Shown one piece after another: positions 20,981-29,880 of a stretch of DNA of 64,000 nucleotides. The notes under the pieces were generated by a model. That model saw only the letters and a program-made list of their open reading frames with translations, did not search any database and had not been told where the DNA came from. Origin of the DNA: JAWKUK01 sp041398605 (lineage in GTDB: Bacteria; Planctomycetota; UBA1135; GCA-002686595); contig JAWKUK010000013.1 in the NCBI GenBank assembly GCA_041398605.1, positions 1 through 64,000 of the forward strand. Reading direction: 5' to 3'. Positions within the stretch are counted from its first letter, which is position 1; each line of letters opens with the position of its first letter. The translations under genes were made by a program, and so were the position numbers.

Positions 20981-23515
20981 ATGTCGCCTGCCACCCACAC
21001 CTCCCAAGAGCTCGAGGCCGCCCTCTCGCTGGCCCTTGAGCTGCGCGATTCCGGCCAGGAAGACTGGCTCTCTGCGGCGTGCGACGGGCGCCCGGGGCTG
21101 ATGCGTGAGGTGCAGGCCGCGGTCGGCAGCGCCGATGAGCTGCCGGCGCTGATCGGCAACAGCGCGGCGCGGGACGGCCTCATCGGCCAGCGGCTCGGCG
21201 GGCGCTTCGAGCTGCGCGAGCGCATCGGCGCCGGCGCCATGGGCGTCGTCTATCTCGCAGAGGACCTCGAGCTGCGCCGCAAGGTCGCGTGCAAGGTCGT
21301 GCGCCACGGGCTGATGGCGCCAGAGCAGGCCCTGGAGCGCTTCGTGCGCGAAGCGCGCGCCATGGCGGCGGTCCAGCACAGCTCGGTGATCACGATCCAC
21401 GACCGCGGCCGCACCCAGGACGATGAGGTCTACATCGTCATGGAGCTCGTCGACGGCGCCGCGCTCAGCGACGTGATCGAGGCGTCGAGCCGCGTGGAGC
21501 GCGACGACAACGGCTGGCTCGAGGCGCGCTTTGGCATCGCGACGACCGGTGAATCGAGCTACCTGCGCACGGTCGTAGGCTGGGCCGCCGACCTCGCGGC
21601 GGGGCTCGAGGCGGTCCACGCTGCGGGCGTCCTCCACCGCGACATCAAGCCTTCGAACATCCTCGTGCGCCGCGACGGTCGGCCCGTGCTGCTGGACTTC
21701 GGCATCGCGCTGCTCGAGGACCACGGCACGTTGACCCGCGGCGCGACGAGCATCGGGACGCCCGCCTACATGCCGCCCGAGGCGCTGGAGCGCGAGGGTA
21801 AGCGCACGCCCGCCAGCGACATCTACAGCCTCGCCGCGACGCTCTACCACATGGTGACGCTGCGCGCGCCCTACGAGGGCACGCCGACGCAGGTCCTGAC
21901 GGCGCTCGCGACACGCGAGCCGATGCCGGCGGCCAAGCTGCGCCCCGGCTTGCCGCGCGACCTCCAGGCGATCCTCGACAAGGGCATGCACCGGCGCCCG
22001 AGCGCGCGCTACGCGACCGCCGGGGCCCTCGAGGCCGACCTGCGGGCGTTCCTGGAGTTCAGGCCCATCGCGGCACGCCCGGTCACGCGCCTGGAGCGCG
22101 CGCGCCGCCGCTTTGCCCGGTCGCGGCTCGCCCAGGGCGCGGCCGCCACGCTGCTGCTCGTCGGCGCCCTGCTCGGCGCGCGCGCGGCGCACGGGGCATG
22201 GATCACGCAGCGGCACGCCGAGCTCGCGGAGCTCAGCCGGCACTTCCCGCCGAACTTCCCGTTTGTCAACCCGCCGAACCGCACATACCGCTACGACAGC
22301 GACCGCGCGCAGGTCGGAGCGTTGCTCGACGCGAGCGTCGCGGTCGCGGTGACGCCGCTGCCGGCGCAGCTCCTGCGCGCCCTCTTCCGCCTGGACCACG
22401 GGGACCCCCGAGGCGCAGCGAGCGACATGCGCGCCGTCGCCGACTTCGTTGGGACCCCGTTCGCGGCGGCGCTGGCCGCGCGCTACGCCGCGGCGCCCGA
22501 TGACGCGCACGACTACCTCGCGATCGACGTCGCGGACCTGCCCGAGGTGAGCTCGCCCCTCGACCGCTACCTCGAGGTCGTGCACATGCTGCGCGAGGGC
22601 GACCCGGAGCTCGAAGCCGAGGCGCTGCAGCTCCTCGAGGCGCCTGAGCTGCGCGCCATCCCGCACGCAGAGGAGCTGCGGCTCGCGTTCACGCCCTTCC
22701 TGGGCCTGAGCCCGCGCGAGGCGTCGGCACGCGCCGCAGAGCGCTACACCGACCTCGTCGCGCTCGAAGCACGCATGGGCAGAGGCACGGCCGCGACCGC
22801 CCACATCGCGGGCAGACTGCTCGGCGTCCAAGGCCGCTTCGCCGAGGCGCGCGAGGCGTGCGCGCGGGGCCTCACGCTCTGCGAGCGCTCTCACGTGCTC
22901 TGCATCAATGCTGGCCACGCCGCGCTAGGCCTGGGGCGCCTCGACGAAGCGCGCGCGCACTTGACGCTCGCGATCGATCTGAAGCCGACCTACGCGCACC
23001 CCGTCGACAACCTGATCTGGGTCGAGCTCGCCGCGCGTGACTTCGGCCGCGCGCGGGCGCTCGCCGAAGAGGCCGCGCCACGTGTGGCCCCCGACTGGCC
23101 CGAGTGGAGGGAGTCATGGCTCGGTGTCATCGCGAGCTATGCCGCGCTCGACGCGAGCCAGCGGGGGGCGGAGCGCGAGGTCGCCGACCTGGTCGCCGCC
23201 GCGCTGCAGCACTTCGAGCGCGCGGGGATCACCGCGCGCGGGCCCAGCGAGCCTATCGAGCCCGTAGAGCCCGGGCAGGAGCCGAGCGAAGCGCCCGAGC
23301 CCGAAGAGCCGAGCGAAGGCGAGCTGCTCATCGAGGTGATCCGCGCGCTCCGCGCGCAGGACCACCAAACCAAGATCGCGGCGCTCATCGACCTGCTCCG
23401 CAGAGACCCGCAGAACTGGTGGCGCCGGGATCTCGTTCGGTCCCTGATGCCCGAGACCCTCGAACAGCGCGCGACGGACGCAATCCGTCACTTGATGGAC
23501 TCCGAGCCGCGCTGA
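20981..23515 (+). CDS. Transmembrane Ser/Thr protein kinase with TPR-like C-terminus
   Basis: An 844-residue Hanks-type kinase. A ~70-residue N-terminal helical extension precedes the kinase domain (about 72-350): Gly-rich loop IGAGAMGVVYLAED, catalytic Lys105 in VACKVV, HRDIKPSN (Asp221), DFGIA (Asp239), and GTPAYMPPEALE as activation segment. One membrane segment follows at about residues 383-405 (LAQGAAATLLLVGALLGARA). The outer part of about 430 residues is alpha-helical with TPR-like units near its end (VLCINAGHAALGLGRLDEAR), plus a Pro/Glu-rich linker around residue 760. All catalytic residues are present, so it should be active. Its position directly after an ECF-type sigma factor is typical of Planctomycetota, where kinase and sigma factor form a signalling pair. 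The ligand of the external part is unknown. Confidence 0.9.
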   Translation: MSPATHTSQELEAALSLALELRDSGQEDWLSAACDGRPGLMREVQAAVGSADELPALIGNSAARDGLIGQRLGGRFELRERIGAGAMGVVYLAEDLELRRKVACKVVRHGLMAPEQALERFVREARAMAAVQHSSVITIHDRGRTQDDEVYIVMELVDGAALSDVIEASSRVERDDNGWLEARFGIATTGESSYLRTVVGWAADLAAGLEAVHAAGVLHRDIKPSNILVRRDGRPVLLDFGIALLEDHGTLTRGATSIGTPAYMPPEALEREGKRTPASDIYSLAATLYHMVTLRAPYEGTPTQVLTALATREPMPAAKLRPGLPRDLQAILDKGMHRRPSARYATAGALEADLRAFLEFRPIAARPVTRLERARRRFARSRLAQGAAATLLLVGALLGARAAHGAWITQRHAELAELSRHFPPNFPFVNPPNRTYRYDSDRAQVGALLDASVAVAVTPLPAQLLRALFRLDHGDPRGAASDMRAVADFVGTPFAAALAARYAAAPDDAHDYLAIDVADLPEVSSPLDRYLEVVHMLREGDPELEAEALQLLEAPELRAIPHAEELRLAFTPFLGLSPREASARAAERYTDLVALEARMGRGTAATAHIAGRLLGVQGRFAEAREACARGLTLCERSHVLCINAGHAALGLGRLDEARAHLTLAIDLKPTYAHPVDNLIWVELAARDFGRARALAEEAAPRVAPDWPEWRESWLGVIASYAALDASQRGAEREVADLVAAALQHFERAGITARGPSEPIEPVEPGQEPSEAPEPEEPSEGELLIEVIRALRAQDHQTKIAALIDLLRRDPQNWWRRDLVRSLMPETLEQRATDAIRHLMDSEPR

Positions 23516-23574
23516 CCCAGCGCGTGATCGATCCGCAATCGAACGACGTTTCCCATAACCTCCAAGCCCCTGAT

Positions 23575-25278
23575 ATGACCTACGCAATGACCTCACTCGG
23601 CGCGCGAGCACGCGCGCTCTTCCTGGCAAGCGGCGCACTGACCAGCGCAGCCCTGGCGCTGCCGCAGCTCGGCAAGCAAGTGATGCCGAACGAGGGCCTG
23701 GGTGCGTTCAGCAAGTGGTCGTTGGGCTTCGACGCCAAGTACGTCGGCGGATCGAGCGTCCCGAACGACCTCTTGATCCACCGGCTCGGCAGCTCGCTGC
23801 CGCACAACGTCGGCTGGAGCTCCGCGTACTTCGGGCCGATCGGCACCGCCTTCCCCGACTTCAGCAAGCCCGCGCTAACGAGCCACTGGGCCGGCGGAAC
23901 GACGCCCGTGGAGTTCAGCGGCATGAGCACCGGCGGCGAGATCACGCCGAACCTCAGCGATACGGGCGTGATGAACATGACCGCGCCCGCCCGCTGGTAC
24001 TTCAACAGCGTCGTCGTCGACCGCTTTGCCGTGGGTGAGCCGCAGAGCCTGCTGAATGCGCTGACCAACGGGGGCACCTCGAGCGCGGCAGACACCGTCA
24101 TCTCCTACTACGCGGACGGCAGCGCGGTCCTCGTGGAGGAGCTCGTGGACTCGGTGCGGGTCGAATACTCGGGCGCTCAGCTCAACGTCGCGCTGCCCCC
24201 CGGGAGCACGGCCGCTGAGATCGACTCGCTGGACTGGGGCATCGGCGTGATCGCGCACGACCCGGGCGGCCGAGCGGGCGCGATGTTCCCGGTGCGCGAG
24301 CGCTTCTACTTCAGCCTGACAGCGGCGTGGCTCGCAGCCTACAAGCTGCAGCACTCCGGGACCGCGTTCACGGTCCAGGACCCGGCGACATCAGGGACCT
24401 ACGAGGCGAACGCAGCGTCGGTCTACGCGATGGAATGGACCAATGCATCTGGGCCGCTCGCTTGGTCCGCCCCCGTCGTCGTCTTCAAACGCGAGGAGCT
24501 CGTCCCGAGCTTGACCCAGCACCCGCTCTTCGAGAGCCTCGAGCTCGACGCGATCTCGGTGGACGAAGGCAGCCTCGGCAGCCAGTTCGGTCAAGCAGAG
24601 CGGCTCATCTTCTCGCTGACGCCCGCGAGTGATGCCGTGACACAAGACGGCTTCAACCAGCTGCTCGCGTTCCAGCGCCCCGCGTCCAGCAACAACTTCA
24701 TCGCGTGCGACTCGCGGCCGCTGAGCGTCGCTGGTCCGGCGGGCAGCGCGGCGGTCCCAGTCACGGCCAAGATGGGCCTGCGGCGCAGGACGCCGCTCGT
24801 GACGCCCGACAACGTCAAGGGGACCTGCGGCGGCGATCCGATCGAGTTCATGTGGCCGGGCGGTGTCGCGGCGGTCCCCGTCGCGAGCCCGATCGAGCCG
24901 CAGCTCGCGGCGTCCCTCTCGGGGTTCATTGCGCCTGGGCTCGCATGCGCGGGCGCGAGCGATGCCAACGACCACTTGTTCCTGCGGTCCGACAGCGACG
25001 GCGCGCCCGGGTACGAGTACGTGGTCCTGAAGTACTCGATGCGCACGGACAAGATCAGCTCGCAGAGCTTGCACATGCCGCAATTCGGAGAGTGGATCGA
25101 CTTCCCGCTGGTCGCGCTGCCGCAGGGGACGCGGACCCACGGGTTCGAGTTCTTGCTCCCGAAGAGCCGGACGCACTACCAGACCGAGTTCCGGGTCGAG
25201 GTGTGGGGCGTGAACCTCACTGGCGGGGTCGCCTACAACAAGGTCAGCGACAGCTGGAGCATCGGCATCGACCTCTGA
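23575..25278 (+). CDS. Exported protein of unknown function
   Basis: A 567-residue protein with a signal peptide (SLGARARALFLASGALTSAALALPQ). ATG codons at 23575 and 23587 are both possible; the second gives the more typical signal peptide. The mature part is rich in Ser, Gly, Ala and aromatic residues with no motif I recognise. It reads like an all-beta extracellular protein. Several segments look like beta-strands with loops (AMFPVRERFYFSLTAAW, NDHLFLRSDSDGAPGYEYVV), and it has only a few Cys (CDSRP, TCGG, LACAG). It follows the Ser/Thr kinase after 60 bases and may be read from the same promoter. A long inverted repeat follows the stop. Codon use matches the neighbours, so it is a genuine gene; no function is assigned. 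Confidence 0.75.
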   Translation: MTYAMTSLGARARALFLASGALTSAALALPQLGKQVMPNEGLGAFSKWSLGFDAKYVGGSSVPNDLLIHRLGSSLPHNVGWSSAYFGPIGTAFPDFSKPALTSHWAGGTTPVEFSGMSTGGEITPNLSDTGVMNMTAPARWYFNSVVVDRFAVGEPQSLLNALTNGGTSSAADTVISYYADGSAVLVEELVDSVRVEYSGAQLNVALPPGSTAAEIDSLDWGIGVIAHDPGGRAGAMFPVRERFYFSLTAAWLAAYKLQHSGTAFTVQDPATSGTYEANAASVYAMEWTNASGPLAWSAPVVVFKREELVPSLTQHPLFESLELDAISVDEGSLGSQFGQAERLIFSLTPASDAVTQDGFNQLLAFQRPASSNNFIACDSRPLSVAGPAGSAAVPVTAKMGLRRRTPLVTPDNVKGTCGGDPIEFMWPGGVAAVPVASPIEPQLAASLSGFIAPGLACAGASDANDHLFLRSDSDGAPGYEYVVLKYSMRTDKISSQSLHMPQFGEWIDFPLVALPQGTRTHGFEFLLPKSRTHYQTEFRVEVWGVNLTGGVAYNKVSDSWSIGIDL

Positions 25279-25287
25279 TTCGAAGCG

Positions 25288-25329
25288 CGCGGACTGAGGG
25301 CAGGCGCCGGGGCCTGCTCTCAGTCCGCG
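25288..25329. terminator. Bidirectional GC-rich hairpin between convergent genes
   Basis: An 18-base inverted repeat (25288-25305 and 25312-25329) with one mismatch and a 6-base loop lies between two convergent genes. It overlaps the stop codon of the minus-strand amidohydrolase (25320-25322). There is no T-tract. Position and stem strength suggest a shared terminator. Confidence 0.65.
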
Positions 25330-26030
25330 GTCGTGCGCGCGAGGCTGACCATGATCGCTCGCTGCAACGCGCGCCAGCGCGCATGGCTCGCAGCCCGTGG
25401 GAAGCGCTGGGACACTTCGAGCTCGATGCCGGCGTATTGGTCGGCGCCGAAGCCCTGCCGCAGCGCGGTCGTCAAGCCGTCATCGGTCCCGCGGTAAGGC
25501 GCGTTGCGGCGCAGGCGCAGCCGGGGCTCTTCCGCCCCGAGCGCCTTGAGCCACGCCCCGACCAGCTCACGCTCGAGCGCGCGCCGCGGATCGTAGAGGA
25601 AGCCGACATCGACGTCCCGTACCTCACCGCGCAGCCTTGGCGTGAAGCTGTGCACTGAGAGGTGCAAGACAGGGCCGCGCTCCAGCGCGCGAGCGACGGC
25701 GGCTGCCACCGCGTCGCGGTGCGGGGCCCAGACCTCGCGCGCGGCGCGCTCCTGGAGCGCCGCGGGCATCGCGAGCGCCCACTTCGAGAGGCGATCAGGG
25801 TTCGAGGCGCTGCGGTTCGCGTCGACGAGCAGGCGCGTCACTTCGTTGACGAACAGCGGCGCGTCGAACGCCCGCGCGAGGCGCCGCCCGAGCTCGAGGG
25901 ACCCGGGGTCGAAGCCACGGTGCGACGCGAGCACGCGCGCCGGCGGCGCAAACGCCGCGCGAAACGCGCGCGGGATCCGGTTGCCCGCGTGTTCGCACGA
26001 GAGCACGAGCTGCAATGCTGCGCGAGACAC
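25320..26030 (-). CDS. N-formylglutamate amidohydrolase family protein
   Basis: About 236 residues of the N-formylglutamate amidohydrolase fold (PF05013), a zinc hydrolase of N-acyl amino acids. Conserved pieces are LVLSCEHAGNRIP with the metal-site Glu-His, ASHRGFDPGSLELGRRLA, DANRSASNPDRLS, LHLSVHSFTPRLRGEVRDVD and GIELEVSQ near the end. GTG at 26030 is the best start, since the conserved domain begins six residues later; TTG/CTG codons a little upstream are possible. It is the last gene of a minus-strand operon (C39-like peptidase, RimK-like ligase, GCS2 ligase, this gene). It therefore probably trims or hydrolyses an amide in the product of those ligases rather than serving histidine breakdown, even though a urocanase gene lies 20 kb away. 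That reading is inference from context. Confidence 0.85.
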   Translation of the reverse strand: MSRAALQLVLSCEHAGNRIPRAFRAAFAPPARVLASHRGFDPGSLELGRRLARAFDAPLFVNEVTRLLVDANRSASNPDRLSKWALAMPAALQERAAREVWAPHRDAVAAAVARALERGPVLHLSVHSFTPRLRGEVRDVDVGFLYDPRRALERELVGAWLKALGAEEPRLRLRRNAPYRGTDDGLTTALRQGFGADQYAGIELEVSQRFPRAASHARWRALQRAIMVSLARTTAD

Positions 26031-26053
26031 GTCGAAGGGCGCCCCCGCGCGCG

Positions 26054-27304
26054 TCAGAAGAGCTCCCCGCGGGCGAGGCAGTCCGCGAGCCGCAGCCACA
26101 CGGCGTGGATGCGGCGCGCGTCCGGGGCCTCGCCGAGCGCAGTGATCAGCCGCCGCGCCAAGGGGCCACGCCGCAGCACCTCGTCCACGGTCGGGCCGAG
26201 CTCTTCCCAATCGCCGCGGTCCGCTTGGGGCGCACCCCGCAGCTCCGCGACGAGCTGGCGCCAGAGGTCCCCCGCGGTGAGCGGGCCCGATCGACCGAGC
26301 GCCGCCAACAGCCCCGCGTGCTCGACGCGGGCCTGGTCGCCGTCCCGATAGACACGCTGCAGCTCCCACGCGAGCGACTCGGTGGAGAGCTCGTGCAACC
26401 GGGCGATCGGAACCCAGCGCTCTTCCGCGAGCGCGCGCACGACGGCCGTGACCGCGAGGGCGATCGCCAAGTCAGCGCGCGGGGTCTCCTGGACGTCGAG
26501 CACTCGGATTTCGATCGCGCCGCGCTGGAAGCGCGCGATGGCGCCCCGCGCGTTCAAGAACTCGTGCTTGAGGAGCCCGTCCGGATCGAGGCGCGCGGCG
26601 GCGGTCCGCAGCGGCTCGAAGATGCGCTGCTCGTACTCAGCGCGCGACCGCAGCACCTCAGGCACGACGAGCCCCATCGCCTCGGGGATCCGCGACTGGT
26701 GCGTGCAATAGACGTCCAGGCGGTTGTCGAGGACGCCCGTCACACGCCCGTCGAGCACGGGTGAGCTCGCCGCGAGCGCCGGCATCAAGGGCAGAGCGAC
26801 GCGGATGGCCGCGTGCAGCCGCTCGAATTCGGCGTCACCCGCAAAGGGCAAGTTGATGTGGCAGCTCTGCAGGTTCGCCCAGCCATGCCGGAAGCAGTCG
26901 AAGATCCGGTGATAGGCCGAGTACACCTCGCTGTACTCGTGGGGCCAGAGCACCGTCTCGCGGCGCGGGTCCATGGTCGGGTGCATCGCGCCGGGCATCA
27001 CGCGGGCGCCCAGCGCCTCGAGCGCTTCGTCCATCCGGCCGAGGTCGGCCTCGAACTTCGCTGCCCAGCCAGCGAGCGCCGGCGTCGGACCGTTCGTCTT
27101 CAGCTCAATGACGTGCAGCGCGAGCTCGTTCGACCAACCCACGGGGCCCTCGTCGTAGTCCGTGGGCTCACCGCCGGTGAACGCTTCCAGCAGCTTGTCT
27201 GCGACCGGTCGGACGGCCAGGCTGCGCCGATCGACCAACATGTACTCGAGCTCGATGCCGTACGCATCGAAGAGCCCGAGCTGGGGTGACGTCGACTCGC
27301 TCAC
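26054..27304 (-). CDS. Glutamate-cysteine ligase family (GCS2-type) amidoligase
   Basis: A 416-residue ligase of the glutamine-synthetase-like GCS2 superfamily. Visible family features are GLFDAYGIELEYMLVDRRS (catalytic Glu pair), NELALHVIELKTNGPTP, PGAMHPTMDPRRE, NLQSCHINLPFAGD with the conserved HINLP, and AIEIRVLDVQETPRAD. Enzymes of this family form gamma-glutamyl or other amide bonds with ATP. Its partners suggest it is not a glutathione-synthesis gene. It overlaps the RimK-like ligase upstream by four bases (ATGA), and an amidohydrolase follows 23 bases on. I infer that it adds an amino acid or amine to a small peptide or metabolite. The exact substrates cannot be read from sequence. 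Confidence 0.85.
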   Translation of the reverse strand: MSESTSPQLGLFDAYGIELEYMLVDRRSLAVRPVADKLLEAFTGGEPTDYDEGPVGWSNELALHVIELKTNGPTPALAGWAAKFEADLGRMDEALEALGARVMPGAMHPTMDPRRETVLWPHEYSEVYSAYHRIFDCFRHGWANLQSCHINLPFAGDAEFERLHAAIRVALPLMPALAASSPVLDGRVTGVLDNRLDVYCTHQSRIPEAMGLVVPEVLRSRAEYEQRIFEPLRTAAARLDPDGLLKHEFLNARGAIARFQRGAIEIRVLDVQETPRADLAIALAVTAVVRALAEERWVPIARLHELSTESLAWELQRVYRDGDQARVEHAGLLAALGRSGPLTAGDLWRQLVAELRGAPQADRGDWEELGPTVDEVLRRGPLARRLITALGEAPDARRIHAVWLRLADCLARGELF

Positions 27305-28782
27305 ACATACCTCCGAGCGCGCTTCTTCTGCTCCACACGGCCCATGAAGTAGCGCATCACGCGCAGGTAGAGCTCGTCCCCGAGCACCTCATCCTCGACG
27401 CCCGCGTCGATCGTCGGGTTCTCATTGACCTCGATCACCAGCACCTCCTTGCCGACCTGCTTCAAATCGATGCCAAAGAGGCCGTCCCCGTAGAGCGCCG
27501 CTGATTTGAGCGCGAGGTCGACGACCTGGCTCGGCGCTTGCTCGATGGGGATCGTGTCCGCGCGGCCCTCATCCTTCGCTCCGCTGGTCTTGTCGTGTTT
27601 GATGATCTGCCAGTGCTTCTTGGCCATGTAGTACCGGCACGCATAGAGCGGCTGGTTGTCGAGCACGCCGATCCGCCAGTCGAAGTCGGTCGGCTTGAAC
27701 TCCTGAGCGATCACGAGCGACGACTTCTCGAAGAGCTTTTCGAGGCCGCTCCGCAGCTCCTCGGAGGTCGAGGCCTTCGTCACTCCGGCAGAGAACGCGC
27801 TGTCTGGCTGCTTGAGCACGCACGGGAGGCCGAGCGCTCTCTCGACGTCCTTGGCGCGCCGCTTCGTGACGACCATGGTGCGCGGGGTCGGGAGCTTGTG
27901 CTTCGCGAGGAGCTCGCAGAGGTAGACCTTGTTCAGGCACTTCAGGATCGCGTCGGGATCATCAAGCACGACGAGCCCCTCCGACTTGGCCTTCTGCGCA
28001 AAGCGGTAGGTGTAGTGATTGACCGCGGTCGTGTCGCGGATGAAGAGCGCGTCGAACTCGGCGGTCCGCGAGTAGTCGTCGCGATCGATCACCTCGACGT
28101 CGAAGCCGACGGCCTCGCCAGCGCGGACGAAGCGCTTGATCGCCTTCGTGTCCGACGCGGGGTTCGGGTCGTTCTCATCCCGCAGGATCGCGAGGTCGTA
28201 GCGCGCCTCTTGCTTCTTACGGACGCGCGGCGCCTTACCCGAGAGGTAGTCGATGACCGCCTGCACCAGGACCGGACGGTGATCGTCCGGGAGCTCCTGT
28301 AGGTCGAGGGCGTCGACGTTTTGCATCGTCCAACTGCCGCTCTTGCGGCGCTTGAAGAACGCGCGCAGCAGCGGCGCCTGAAACGTGCGAAAGAGCGCGC
28401 TCGCGAGCGCCTCGTGGCGCTTCGCGAGGCCGCGACCGAAGTAGACGCTGAGCTCGAACGTGTCGCTCGTCAACGAGTCGAGCGAACGCTGGATCAAGTC
28501 GTCGAGCTCGTCCGACGCGCCGCGGATGAGCGTCTGGGACTTCAGCTCCTGCGCCGTGCCGACGGTCGGCAGCGGCCGATGGCCGCGCGCCTCGGCCAAG
28601 AGCGAGACGTAGTAGCCGGTGCGCTGATACCGCAGTGAGCGGCACAGGTTCAGGACGCGGGTACGCGGGCGCTCTGCGAAGCGCGCGTCCGTAAGGTAGG
28701 CGTCTGCCTCAACGACCTCGACGCCCGGGAGCTCCAGGGTCCAGTCCTTGGGGTCGGTGACGACGACAAGATATTGAGTCAC
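27301..28782 (-). CDS. RimK-family ATP-grasp ligase with N-terminal RLAN domain
   Basis: A 493-residue protein. The N-terminal ~190 residues match the RimK-like ATP-grasp N-terminal (RLAN) domain: YLVVVTDPKDWTLELPGVEV, then LCRSLRYQRTGYYVSLLAEA and FRTFQAPLLRA. The C-terminal half is an ATP-grasp fold: CVLKQPDSAFSAGVTKA (phosphate loop), IAQEFKPTDFDWRIGVLD, GLFGIDLK and the metal-binding IEVNENPTIDAGVED. Such enzymes activate a carboxylate as acyl phosphate and couple it to an amine; RimK itself adds glutamates to ribosomal protein S6. Here it sits between a C39-like peptidase gene (4-base overlap upstream) and a GCS2 ligase (4-base overlap downstream), a gene set reported in surveys of amidoligase systems. 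It probably makes a small peptide-like metabolite or modifies a protein end. Confidence 0.88.
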   Translation of the reverse strand: MTQYLVVVTDPKDWTLELPGVEVVEADAYLTDARFAERPRTRVLNLCRSLRYQRTGYYVSLLAEARGHRPLPTVGTAQELKSQTLIRGASDELDDLIQRSLDSLTSDTFELSVYFGRGLAKRHEALASALFRTFQAPLLRAFFKRRKSGSWTMQNVDALDLQELPDDHRPVLVQAVIDYLSGKAPRVRKKQEARYDLAILRDENDPNPASDTKAIKRFVRAGEAVGFDVEVIDRDDYSRTAEFDALFIRDTTAVNHYTYRFAQKAKSEGLVVLDDPDAILKCLNKVYLCELLAKHKLPTPRTMVVTKRRAKDVERALGLPCVLKQPDSAFSAGVTKASTSEELRSGLEKLFEKSSLVIAQEFKPTDFDWRIGVLDNQPLYACRYYMAKKHWQIIKHDKTSGAKDEGRADTIPIEQAPSQVVDLALKSAALYGDGLFGIDLKQVGKEVLVIEVNENPTIDAGVEDEVLGDELYLRVMRYFMGRVEQKKRARRYV

Positions 28783-29519
28783 GGTGTCTTCGAGCTTCGT
28801 TTGGTGGCGCCGCCCCCGGGGGGCTCGACGATCAGGAAGTTGGCGTCGTGGGTCAGCACGCCGAGGAGGATCGCGTTGACGACGCGCCCGGTCGGCACGC
28901 TGTAATGATGCAGCGCAGCGACAGGATTGTCTGCGAGCGGATCGGCGATCCGCACCGTGCGGGACTCCTTGTCGTAGCCCGAGAGGACCACGAAGTGCCC
29001 GGCCGGGACCCCCTCGACATCGTCGGGGCGATCCGTCGGCGGCACCTCGCGCGCCTCTTGATACAGATAGGTCGAGCTCAGCCCCGTCAAGATGGGCACG
29101 CCGCGCTTGAGGTATCGCCGCAGCAGGTCAGCGGAGAGGTCCGCCCAGCGCACACGGCCTCCGAGCGCCAGGAACTCGAGGTAGGCGTCGGTCGCGACCT
29201 CGAGCCGCTCATCCCCGGCCTTGGCCGCGCGCTGCAGGCGCAGGCGCTGCGCGAGATCGACGGCGGGCTCCCGGAACCAGGTCGGATCGAAGACACGCAG
29301 GTTGTAGGTGTAGACGCTGACGCGATAGCCGCGACGCAGCGCGTCGCAGCCGAGCATCACGGCGAGCGTGCCGCCCTCCGCGAGCCGCGGGGCGCGCGCG
29401 ATGACCTCGCCCAGCTCCTGTTCGTCGTCGTAGTACCGGTAGACCGCGTGCAAGCAGGTCGGGCCGCAAGTGGTCTGGTCGGGCTGAGGGAGGATGTCGA
29501 CGTGGAGTCGGTGCTGCAT
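28779..29519 (-). CDS. C39-like (papain-fold) cysteine peptidase
   Basis: A 246-residue protein of the peptidase C39-like family. The catalytic Cys is in QPDQTTCGPTCLHAVYRYY (Cys18), preceded by the oxyanion Gln. The His is in AGHFVVLSGYDKE and the Asp in VRIADPLAD. No ABC transporter domain or signal peptide is attached, so it acts in the cytoplasm as a stand-alone enzyme. ATG at 29519 was chosen; a GTG five codons upstream (29534) is possible. The 3' end overlaps the RimK-like gene by ATGA. It is the first gene of the four-gene amidoligase operon. It could cut a peptide substrate or act as a transpeptidase; both are inference. Confidence 0.82.
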   Translation of the reverse strand: MQHRLHVDILPQPDQTTCGPTCLHAVYRYYDDEQELGEVIARAPRLAEGGTLAVMLGCDALRRGYRVSVYTYNLRVFDPTWFREPAVDLAQRLRLQRAAKAGDERLEVATDAYLEFLALGGRVRWADLSADLLRRYLKRGVPILTGLSSTYLYQEAREVPPTDRPDDVEGVPAGHFVVLSGYDKESRTVRIADPLADNPVAALHHYSVPTGRVVNAILLGVLTHDANFLIVEPPGGGATKRSSKTP

Positions 29520-29880
29520 GCCTTGCGCCGCCACTCTGGGCGGACAACGCCTTCGGGTCCGCGGGAATCTTAGCCCGAATGCTCGCGCCCCACCTCGCTT
29601 TGCACCCGAACTCGCCCCCGACGGTGGAGACGACGCGCGCGGTTTTCGAAGGCGCGGCTCCCCAACCGAGGCTCGCCCATTCGAGCCGGCGTTGGCCGAG
29701 AAGGCGCCGATCCGAAGCGCGCTGACGAATCATCCAAATCCAGGAGAAAGCGTGACCTACCGACACACGTCCTCCGCCGAAGACTGCGAGCCGCGGGCGA
29801 GGAAGCGGTGCCTGAGCCGCGGGGACCCGCGGCGTCGCTCCGAGCGCGCCGCGGCGCACATCAAGACCCCGAGTCACATC
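29520..29880. other. Divergent intergenic region with an upstream GTG start candidate
   Basis: About 360 bases separate the amidoligase operon from the metalloprotease. A good Shine-Dalgarno site (caggagaaagc) precedes a GTG at 29752 that is in frame with the metalloprotease and would add 43 basic residues in front of its signal peptide. I found no other open frame with coding character, no hairpin and no repeat here. Promoters for both directions must lie here, but no consensus boxes stand out. Confidence 0.4.

Noticed and set aside
20129..22918. Long antisense frame opposite the sigma factor and kinase genes
   Set aside because: Low-complexity Arg/Glu translation and no start context; kinase frame is certain.
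25320..26030. The amidohydrolase as part of histidine degradation with hutU
   Set aside because: It lies 20 kb from hutU within a different operon with two ligases; the context fits the amidoligase set better.
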